This document shows positions 63,001 through 64,000 of a stretch of DNA of 64,000 bases, one piece after another. Position 1 is the first letter of the stretch. Each line of letters begins with the position of its first letter. The stretch is from the NCBI GenBank assembly GCA_903813345.2, contig CAIIXF020000012.1, positions 36,312,528-36,376,527 of the forward strand, in the 5' to 3' direction. The notes below the pieces were generated by a model, which saw only the letters and a list, made by a program, of their open reading frames with translations, ran no database searches and was not told the DNA's origin. Source of the DNA: Owenia fusiformis (Eukaryota > Annelida > Polychaeta > Sabellida > Oweniidae). The translations under genes and the position numbers were made by a program.

Positions 63001-63823
63001 CATAAAGATAAACCTTATTACCTTGTTTTGAATGCTCCTCTATTCTGTTTATATCCTGGACATATTTCTTCAACTCCTTTCTCAAACGTCTTATTTCTGT
63101 TGCGGTTTCCTCATCTCGGCTTCCCAGTCCCACATCTCTGACAGGTGGAGAATCACCAAATGCTGAAGTAGCACAAAAAATATGTTACAGTGGAACACCA
63201 ACGGGTCTTTAATGTATTTTTTTATAATTTCATATGAGAGTTTCATTAATATTCCTACCTGGTGCATCTGTGTGTTTTACATGTAGTAGAACGCCACTAG
63301 ATGGCACTGCATGTTTCATGTCCCGTTTTTTATTTCGACTTTTTGGAGGAGTCTGGGTCATCTTTTGACTCTTTCCTACATGTTTAGAAATTTCAATTAC
63401 TCTTTTACTTTTGGACAGTTCCTCTTTACTTTTTAAAACTCGTTGTTTAGTCGTTTTTGATCTCGGTGATGCCATTTGGATTTCTTCTAACAAACCTTCC
63501 TCCCGCAGCTCCCTTTCAAATTGTCGTTTTTTCAAATCTCGCTGAGCCAATGTTATCGCATAGCTTAGCTTATCATGTGAAACTGCAGAGAACTGGAAAG
63601 CTTGCGGCTGATTGGTTGATCTTAAGGGCGTGGCCTGTTGTCCATTTCCGTGTAATTGTTGAATGATGATAGCTCCAGGCTTTCGGTTTTGGAATTCTAG
63701 ATTAGTTGCATTTGTTGGAATCTTCAGGTTGAATTGGAGCTGATTGTGATGATATTGTGCTTGGTTGTGCTGATATTGTGCTTGGTTGTGCTGATATTGT
63801 GCTTGGTTGTGATGAGGAAACAT
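11284..63823 (-). CDS. KIAA0753: Moonraker / KIAA0753-like centriolar satellite protein
   Basis: Moonraker (also OFIP) acts at centriolar satellites with OFD1 and FOR20 in centriole duplication and ciliogenesis. Coding exons, 5' to 3': 63259-63823, 63022-63162, 61605-61789, 61136-61354, 60786-60879, 60214-60515, 59549-59829, 58924-59013, 58497-58584, 58244-58327, 43664-43834, 17156-17325, 13100-13244, 12334-12521, 11284-12043; about 1160 residues versus 967 in human. Family landmarks: [20 protein letters not shown] near the N-terminus, [57 protein letters not shown], and the C-terminal [18 protein letters not shown] block. Several segments are predicted coiled coil. One junction is uncertain: the exon at 17325 keeps frame only with a weak donor (AG|GTACCC, 17156); the better-looking GTAAGC at 17149 would give a stop, unless a small exon is missing. 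The start could lie further upstream, since the first exon is open to its acceptor. Confidence 0.93.
13363..13666 (-). mobile_element. Diverged Helentron/HINE-like element, 3' end and internal repeats
   Basis: On the minus strand it contains GTTCGATGGGATTCGCTACG, homologous to the 3' subterminal part of the elements at 15469-16272 and 44253-45404, followed by a CTAC end. The body is made of AAAATGG(C)GCCATTTT-type repeat units. It is interrupted at 13667 and resumes at 15165. Confidence 0.65.
13667..15164. mobile_element. 1.5-kb DNA transposon-like insertion with 14-bp TIRs and 6-bp target duplication
   Basis: Perfect inverted termini CACACTACCCTACC at 13667 and 15164. The flank ATGCTT is repeated on both sides (13661-13666 and 15165-15170). 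Removing the insert restores the uninterrupted host repeat (GTGCCATGCTTATAGTATTC), which also occurs intact nearby at about 13527. No transposase is recognisable; the interior has only short ORFs. Superfamily unknown to me. Confidence 0.85.
15165..15445. mobile_element. Continuation of the interrupted HINE-like repeat
   Basis: Two further units with ATGGC(G/A)GCCATTTTTCAA, TGCCATGGTTATAGTATTCA and AATATGAACAAAATCGCTC, the same internal repeat as at 13430-13660. The 5' end of this copy is not identifiable. Confidence 0.6.
15469..16272 (+). mobile_element. Helentron-associated (HINE-like) non-autonomous element
   Basis: It starts TCCCAACGAACG after an A. Near the 3' end it carries the inverted copy CGTTGGGA, then a palindrome ACTCCGCGGAGT, then CTAG followed by T. 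Asymmetric terminal inverted repeats, a 3' stem-loop about 10 bases before CTAG, and A/T flanks are hallmarks of Helitron/Helentron termini. Inside is a (TCCG)n microsatellite (about 15508-15550) and repeated units ending AAATTCAAAATGGC. There are no Rep/Hel coding sequences, so it must depend on an autonomous partner. Confidence 0.8.
16290..16664 (-). mobile_element. HINE-like 5' end, tandemly duplicated
   Basis: On the minus strand the TCCCATCGAACGAAG 5' terminus occurs twice, at 16508 and 16664, each with a (GGAC)n run and the segment AAAATATGAACAAAATCAGG. The second copy lacks four bases of the palindromic tip. The 3' half of this element is poorly preserved. Confidence 0.65.
17798..18003. 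repeat. Two-copy direct repeat of about 105 bp
   Basis: Two adjacent near-identical copies begin with (A/T)GACAGGATGACC or TGTCAGGATGACC and end with TATCCAATGTAATTTTAC. Intronic, no coding potential. Confidence 0.8.
18187..18369. mobile_element. Pogo/Tigger-like MITE, 183 bp
   Basis: Termini CAGTAAAACTCG and, inverted, CAGTAAAACCTTC, with GAACACTT/AACACTG inside. Same family as the element at 10151-10464. Non-coding. Confidence 0.65.
18929..19138 (+). CDS. GAREM-like A, alternative first exon 1a
   Basis: Encodes 70 residues from MPMFKEDG to the end of the first CABIT strands ([15 protein letters not shown]), then a GTGAGT donor in phase 0. It is preceded by GTGGCATAACCAAA, a 5' leader shared with first exon 1c. 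Confidence 0.8.
18929..34148 (+). CDS. GAREM-like adaptor A (CABIT + SAM), five alternative first exons
   Basis: GAREM proteins are GRB2-binding adaptors that feed receptor tyrosine kinase signals into MAPK. Common exons: 27523-27649, 28035-28229, 31755-31922, 32350-34148. Any of five first exons (18929-19138, 20356-20565, 22989-23198, 24422-24625, 26874-27068) joins 27523 in phase 0. With a 70-codon first exon the protein is 832 residues. The CABIT domain covers about 1-233 ([14 protein letters not shown], then [15 protein letters not shown]). A long disordered middle contains four copies of a roughly 29-residue repeat ([12 protein letters not shown] core, 33080-33390), a proline-rich PPKPAPKPR, and Y-x-N motifs (YDNS, YENV) of the GRB2-SH2 type. 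The SAM domain is the last 70 residues ([17 protein letters not shown], then [11 protein letters not shown]), closely matching the GAREM C-terminus. It lies inside a moonraker intron on the other strand. AATAAA at 34337. Confidence 0.88.
19139..20355. other. Spacer between first exons 1a and 1b
   Basis: No coding exon seen. If 1b has its own promoter it should lie here, but no TATA or initiator is convincing. The sequence is AT-rich apart from a GC-richer patch at about 19620-19760 that I do not recognise. Confidence 0.4.
20356..20565 (+). CDS. GAREM-like A, alternative first exon 1b
   Basis: 70 codons from MSMFKEDG, intact, with a GTAAGT donor in phase 0. The 3' part differs from 1a at few residues ([15 protein letters not shown]). 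The leader GCAGCATAACGATA is related to that of 1a and 1c. Confidence 0.8.
20566..22988. other. Spacer between first exons 1b and 1c, with dispersed-repeat copies
   Basis: Contains two related stretches (about 21000-21200 and 21580-21740) sharing TTTAGTTGGC and GATTGATGC(T/A)GAGCTGAATG, also distantly similar to 9735-9900. It looks like decayed copies of one dispersed repeat. No coding exon. Confidence 0.5.
22606..22862. repeat. 63-bp tandem repeat, 4 copies
   Basis: Units with TTATCACTCACAGAGTTGTT and CTTTATTTTATTTGTGACAC. 63 is divisible by 3, so two frames stay open and give artefactual periodic ORFs of about 100 codons. It lies about 130 bases upstream of first exon 1c, so a promoter role is possible but not shown. 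Confidence 0.9.
22989..23198 (+). CDS. GAREM-like A, alternative first exon 1c
   Basis: 70 codons from MSMLKADG, intact, with a GTGAGT donor in phase 0 and variant end [15 protein letters not shown]. Its leader matches 1a almost exactly for the 14 bases before the ATG. Confidence 0.8.
24422..24625 (+). CDS. GAREM-like A, alternative first exon 1d
   Basis: 68 codons from MFKANGDV; lacks the two leading codons of 1a-1c. Ends [15 protein letters not shown] with a GTAAGT donor. A 49-bp-type minisatellite begins about 15 bases into the following intron. Confidence 0.78.
24636..24985. repeat. Minisatellite just after the 1d donor (about 8 copies)
   Basis: Units of about 42-45 bp: GAAATATCCCATGGCACTCA then ACTAAAACACCCATGATTAT. 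The minus strand is open through the array, giving a periodic artefact ORF. Confidence 0.9.
25340..26190. repeat. Degenerate tandem repeat of about 130 bp (5-6 copies) upstream of first exon 1e
   Basis: Recurring blocks: GGTCAATTTGAAGCAAGTTG, AAAAAGACCTTTTTGACC, GAGAAGGTCATTGAAGGTCA, CTTGTAGATGAT. The two copies at about 25700-25970 are almost identical and the outer ones diverged. Non-coding. Confidence 0.85.
26240..26340. other. GC-richer block ending in an 11-bp stem hairpin
   Basis: GGACGCCGATCGCC, then A9-10, then the hairpin TATGTCACCAC-TTTTTG-GTGGTGACATA at 26302-26329. It looks like the tail of a small dispersed element in otherwise AT-rich DNA; I cannot name the family. Confidence 0.5.
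26874..27068 (+). CDS. GAREM-like A, alternative first exon 1e (most diverged)
   Basis: 65 codons from MAEANTAS; ends [15 protein letters not shown] with a GTAAGT donor in phase 0. It resembles the single first exon of paralogue B ([11 protein letters not shown]) more than 1a-1d, so it is likely the ancestral first exon. It is also nearest to the shared exon 2. Confidence 0.82.
27523..28229 (+). CDS. GAREM-like A shared CABIT exons 2 and 3
   Basis: Exon 2 is 27523-27649 ([17 protein letters not shown], then [16 protein letters not shown]), starting phase 0 and ending phase 1. Exon 3 is 28035-28229 ([17 protein letters not shown], then [12 protein letters not shown]) and has exactly the same 195-base length as its counterpart in gene B. 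Together they form the middle of the CABIT domain. Confidence 0.88.
28388..29360. mobile_element. 973-bp element with roughly 100-bp terminal inverted repeats, TA flanks
   Basis: Left end CAGGGCGTATCAAAAAACAC; right end (inverted) CAATGCATATCAAAGAAAAC, with inverted similarity continuing about 100 bases inward (for example TTCATTCAATGTACCATAAA versus its complement near 29275). TA lies directly outside both ends. The interior holds further partial repeats of the same arm. No transposase recognised. Mariner-like foldback MITE is my best guess. Confidence 0.7.
29485..31754 (+). repeat. Array of 16-17 truncated copies of GAREM-like A exon 4 with its acceptor
   Basis: About 134-bp units, each with TTGCATTGCAG acceptor and the first 109 or so bases of exon 4 ([19 protein letters not shown] coding), then CATGATATGA, giving an in-frame stop (YSYIMI*) in place of the exon remainder. 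Acceptors lie near 29614, 29749, 29883 and so on to 31754, where the intact exon begins. The copies are nearly identical, with a few shared variants (TTCATAGG/TACATAGG). The most 5' unit (29485-29610) has lost its exon start. Confidence 0.95.
31755..31922 (+). CDS. GAREM-like A exon 4, the only intact copy
   Basis: 168 bases, phase 1 in and phase 1 out, ending NIKGQK with donor GTATGG. It closes the CABIT domain. It differs from the upstream repeats only in continuing past TACTCCTATAT into GGGTGTTCTC. Confidence 0.9.
32350..34148 (+). CDS. GAREM-like A last exon: disordered linker and SAM domain
   Basis: Starts after TTCCAG with DIMMVRDK, shared with gene B, followed by the conserved [20 protein letters not shown] block, the PIKDQQSP repeat region, and the SAM domain. 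Stop TGA at 34146-34148. AATAAA at 34337. Confidence 0.92.
34361..35277. other. Spacer between GAREM-like genes A and B
   Basis: About 0.9 kb. It includes TACAGGGTGTTCCAAAAC at 34419 with GTAGGACACCCTTTATG near 34464, a short remnant of a TACAGGGTGT-type mariner-like element. It must also contain the promoter of gene B; no box is obvious. Confidence 0.5.
35278..42266 (+). CDS. GAREM-like adaptor B (CABIT + SAM), tandem paralogue of A
   Basis: Exons: 35278-35484, 37111-37243, 37553-37747, 40555-40725, 41461-42266; all phases agree, 503 residues. The CABIT domain is residues 1 to about 235, with the same exon borders as gene A and an identical 195-base exon 3. Shared landmarks are [13 protein letters not shown] in A versus [13 protein letters not shown] in B, DIMMVRDK, and [15 protein letters not shown]. 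The linker is much shorter than in A and lacks the PIKDQQSP repeats, but keeps a proline-rich stretch (PPPPTRPKP). The SAM domain ends [10 protein letters not shown]. The role is inferred to match GAREM: phosphotyrosine- and SH3-dependent adaptor in MAPK signalling. Tandem duplication of one ancestral gene explains A and B. Confidence 0.9.
35485..36275. repeat. 34-bp minisatellite directly after the gene B exon-1 donor (about 23 copies)
   Basis: Units of ACAAGTGCAATACTATAAAC then AAGGGTCATATT. The array begins within the first bases of the intron. Variants (CATGGC / CATATT) alternate in a higher-order pattern that recurs, suggesting block duplications. Confidence 0.95.
36735..37110 (+). repeat. 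Three-copy repeat of intron end plus first 34 bases of gene B exon 2
   Basis: Units of about 132 bp: ACTTATTTGTATAAAGTCAT ... GTGGTGGTATCAATATATTTCCAG, then exon start (A)CCTACAGAGTGTATAAATG. Copies have acceptors near 36842 and 36979; the third (37110) leads into the real exon. The first two switch from CAACGAC back into intron sequence. Confidence 0.92.
37446..37545. repeat. Short repeat next to gene B exon 3 acceptor
   Basis: Five or six copies of an 18-24-bp unit (CATAACTGCTC, ATCAACT) ending just before the acceptor at 37552. Non-coding. Confidence 0.8.
37748..40299. other. Gene B intron 3
   Basis: Contains a stretch (about 37988-38860) of slightly different composition beginning TGTAGCGGTAGCAC and holding an AATAAAG near 38847, followed by a tRNA-like segment at 39476-39543. 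It may be an old retroelement piece but I find no matching second end. No coding exon is seen. Confidence 0.4.
39476..39543 (-). tRNA. tRNA-Asp-like pseudogene or tRNA-derived element
   Basis: On the minus strand: an A-box-like TTAGTACAGTGGTAGAG, anticodon-loop-like CTGTCAC (GTC, Asp) and a good B box GGGTTCGAATCCCG, followed by a run of T. D-arm and T-arm features are recognisable, but acceptor and anticodon stems pair badly, so I read it as a decayed tRNA gene or SINE head rather than a functional tRNA. Confidence 0.5.
40250..40550 (+). repeat. Two truncated copies of gene B exon 4 start with (TAATA)n
   Basis: CAGGTATAATGGATCCAGAG occurs at about 40304 and 40412 and again at the real exon (40555). 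Each early copy covers about 60 bases of exon ([18 protein letters not shown] coding), then drops into TATAATATAATATAA microsatellite. Acceptors are CTCAG, CCCAG, CTCAG. Confidence 0.9.
42267..42660 (+). repeat. Four extra copies of the gene B coding end plus 3'UTR
   Basis: About 96-bp units starting GTTCATAAAAGATGGATGGC (encoding the SAM end FIKDGWRPK) through the stop and TTTTCAAACTGCTCTATGAC. The coding copy is at 42214; extra copies begin near 42311, 42407, 42503 and 42599. The extra copies share GGGAATACTAG where the gene has GGGACTACTAG. Confidence 0.93.
42775..43036. repeat. 27-bp minisatellite, about 10 copies
   Basis: Unit TAGTTCAATAAGTATTGCAA then CTGTGTA. 27 is divisible by 3, so three frames on both strands stay open, producing periodic artefact ORFs. 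Confidence 0.95.
43664..43834 (-). CDS. KIAA0753: Moonraker exon 11, isolated between the two gene-bearing introns
   Basis: 57 codons, phase 0 at both ends ([15 protein letters not shown] ... YRLKEMEV side), corresponding to the human segment ending in RRMEEMEKYQ. It lies alone: 14.4 kb from the upstream exon and 26 kb from the downstream exon, each gap housing opposite-strand genes. Confidence 0.9.
44253..45404 (-). mobile_element. HINE-like Helentron element with 7-8 internal tandem repeats
   Basis: On the minus strand it begins TCCCACCGAACGAAG (45404) after an A, and ends with the inverted GGTGGGATTTGCTAC, a near-palindrome ACTCCGTGGAGT, and CTAG followed by T (44253). The interior is about 110-140-bp units with AAAATGGC(G/C)GCCATTTTGAA, TTTGAGTTATCAAAGATTAC and GTCCCTAGGCATCA, plus a (GGAC)n tract near the 5' end. 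No coding sequence. Confidence 0.8.
46220..46395. mobile_element. Fragment of a HINE-like internal repeat
   Basis: CATGGCCATTTTGAATTTAATGGCCATCTTGAA followed by GGTCCTATTT and TATTTGAGTTATTGTCC matches internal units of the element at 44253-45404. Both ends are missing. Confidence 0.5.
46440..47353 (+). repeat. Eight tandem copies of a complete signal-peptide first exon
   Basis: About 115-bp units. ATGs at 46478, 46591, 46705, 46821, 46935, 47051, 47165 and 47281. Copies 2-8 each encode an intact 24-residue signal peptide ([18 protein letters not shown]...) followed by CAG|GTAT; the first copy is frameshifted. Only the last copy has the strong donor GTATGT; the others read GTATCA. Each unit includes the same leader (TTAGATTGATTATCAGATAAG). 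Confidence 0.93.
47281..56506 (+). CDS. Secreted modular serine protease (VWC-TSP1-trypsin-TSP1-Ig-sushi-EGF)
   Basis: Seventeen exons, all in phase, 941 residues: 47281-47353, 47745-47879, 48362-48598, 49853-50023, 50259-50541, 50751-50835, 50989-51202, 51504-51625, 51731-51812, 52014-52124, 52262-52471, 52661-53014, 53750-53983, 54321-54470, 54921-54995, 55968-56144, 56394-56506. Order: signal peptide 1-24, Cys-rich 25-69, VWC-like 70-148, TSP1 149-205, S1 protease about 247-504, TSP1 505-574, Ig 575-692, sushi 693-770, EGF 771-820, EGF 846-904, Cys-rich end. The catalytic triad is His285 (TAAHC), Asp345 (NDVALVRV), Ser443 (GDSGGP). The S1-pocket residue six before Ser is Ser437, suggesting chymotrypsin-like rather than trypsin-like specificity. 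There is no IVGG; a furin-type RKKR-G site ends at 230. The substrate is unknown; extracellular matrix or immune cascade are possible. Exon 7 has a weak donor (GTTGGT). Confidence 0.88.
48000..48130 (+). pseudogene. Decayed duplicate of the protease exon-2 3' end
   Basis: GTGTATGCTGCAAAAGTAAG at about 48101 repeats the exon-2 end and donor at 47867-47886, in a context without the rest of the exon. It is probably a leftover of a local duplication. Confidence 0.4.
48740..49852 (+). repeat. Sixteen truncated copies of the start of the TSP1 exon
   Basis: About 68-bp units: CACATTTTAG acceptor, then TTAATGT(C/A)TGGCCAAAGTGG, ACAAACTGGGGACATTGGAGT, then TTATGATAATATGAAT intron. Each carries about 41 bases of the exon coding the Trp-rich start [11 protein letters not shown] and then leaves the frame. 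The 17th copy (49853) continues into GTATGTAGCTCTGACCC, the true TSP1 exon. Some copies have lost the acceptor AG or the Trp pattern (TCGCTAAAGTGG). Confidence 0.95.
50259..52124 (+). CDS. Protease domain exons of the modular serine protease
   Basis: Six exons carry the S1 fold. The first holds the RKKR processing site, the FSWMVSL strand and [17 protein letters not shown]. The Asp strand NDVALVRV follows, then CEFVGWGN, and GDSGGPLMC sits at the start of its own exon. The Cys42-Cys58 pair is present. The exon before GDSGGP is short and lacks the usual MICAG segment. Confidence 0.85.
53552..53682. repeat. 23-bp minisatellite, about 5-6 copies
   Basis: Unit ACATATTCAGATGGCACTTA with TTA, in the intron just upstream of the sushi exon. 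Non-coding. Confidence 0.9.
54471..55967. other. Protease introns around the 75-base linker exon
   Basis: Apart from the small exon 54921-54995 ([18 protein letters not shown]...) this stretch holds the tRNA-derived element at 55606 and AT-rich sequence. The small exon is called from its acceptor/donor pair, phase 1-1 fit and absence of stops. Confidence 0.6.
55606..55785 (+). mobile_element. tRNA-derived SINE-like element
   Basis: The head GTTGGCCGAGAGGGCTTGAG and GCGCCAGCACGTTCAGGCTG resembles a class II (Leu/Ser) tRNA A-box and D-arm; a degenerate B box (GCGAGTTTGAGAC) follows about 50 bases on. The A-rich tail AAATAAAAATAAACAATAAA fits a SINE. I see no second copy in the window. Confidence 0.6.
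56547..56552 (+). promoter_or_regulatory. AATAAA, likely protease poly(A) signal
   Basis: Canonical hexamer 41 bases after the stop codon at 56506. Confidence 0.65.
56560..58243. other. Moonraker intron remainder, no gene seen
   Basis: AT-rich sequence between the protease 3' end (+ strand) and moonraker exon 10 (- strand). No repeats or exons that I can support. Confidence 0.5.
59030..59232. repeat. ATGGCATAGAACA minisatellite directly upstream of moonraker exon 8
   Basis: About 18-20-bp units (ATGGCATATGGCATAGAACA) repeated some ten times, ending 17 bases before the exon-8 acceptor. The minus strand reads as a periodic Met-Pro-Tyr-Ala artefact fused to the real exon frame. Confidence 0.9.
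60090..60175. repeat. GGGCCAAGTAAGGGGACAAA short repeat (3 copies)
   Basis: Three adjacent units of about 33 bp in the moonraker intron next to exon 6. Non-coding. Confidence 0.8.
61790..63021. other. Moonraker intron between exons 2 and 3
   Basis: 1.2 kb without recognisable genes or arrays. Confidence 0.5.
63259..63823 (-). CDS. KIAA0753: Moonraker first coding exon in the window
   Basis: It starts at the ATG at 63823 with a Gln/Asn/His-rich repeat (HNQAQYQ), then QLQFN and the conserved [20 protein letters not shown] segment. The distance from this ATG to QLQF is close to that in human. An acceptor (TTCCAG) lies 22 bases upstream with no in-frame stop between, so further upstream coding sequence cannot be ruled out. 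Confidence 0.85.
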
Positions 63824-64000
63824 CGTGACTTTTTGTTGCCAAAACCTGGAACAAATGTAGCGTTACAACTTCAGTGACATGAAAAGGAAAAACATTCTCT
63901 CAAGTTGCAGTCGATAAAGGAATTTTAATGGTTTAAATTTTTAATTTGGAAAACAATAAGAAAAATATATATTGTAAACAGTAATTAGTCATTACTTTTC

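Overview
This is animal nuclear DNA: AT-rich, with intron-split genes that have GT/AG boundaries, AATAAA signals, tRNA-derived repeats, MITEs and many minisatellites. An innexin together with repeats of the (TCCG)n-carrying kind seen in shelled invertebrates suggests a lophotrochozoan, most likely a mollusc. This taxonomic call is inference. There are no bacterial genes, operons or CRISPR arrays.

Layout. (1) 1-8760, + strand: the 3' half of a CaM-kinase kinase gene (CAMKK), with a complete single-exon innexin (3039-4385) nested in its 5.3-kb intron. (2) 11284-63823, - strand: nearly all of a moonraker/KIAA0753 (centriolar satellite protein) gene, 15 coding exons over 52 kb, convergent with CAMKK. 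(3) Inside moonraker introns, on the opposite strand: two tandem GAREM-like genes (CABIT plus SAM domain; A 18929-34148, B 35278-42266) in one 26-kb intron, and a 17-exon secreted modular serine protease (47281-56506, with an array of first-exon copies from 46478) in the next 14-kb intron. I rebuilt each gene by hand from splice sites. Every exon junction keeps frame except one moonraker junction, which needs a weak donor.

GAREM-like gene A has five alternative first exons, each encoding the start of the CABIT domain and each ending in a phase-0 donor, so it looks like a switchable 5' cassette. The protease has an unusual order: signal peptide, Cys-rich, VWC-like, TSP1, trypsin, TSP1, Ig, sushi, EGFs, with a furin-type site instead of the usual IVGG activation site.

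The most striking pattern is that tandem arrays repeatedly sit on exon edges. At five exons in four genes the 3' splice site plus the first tens of bases of the exon is repeated upstream 2 to 16 times, always with the intact exon as the last copy. A sixth array repeats a whole signal-peptide exon eight times, and a seventh repeats the end of a last coding exon with its 3'UTR. The mobile fraction includes Helentron/HINE-like elements, one of which is interrupted by a 1.5-kb TIR element with a clean 6-bp target duplication, plus pogo-like and mariner-like MITEs.
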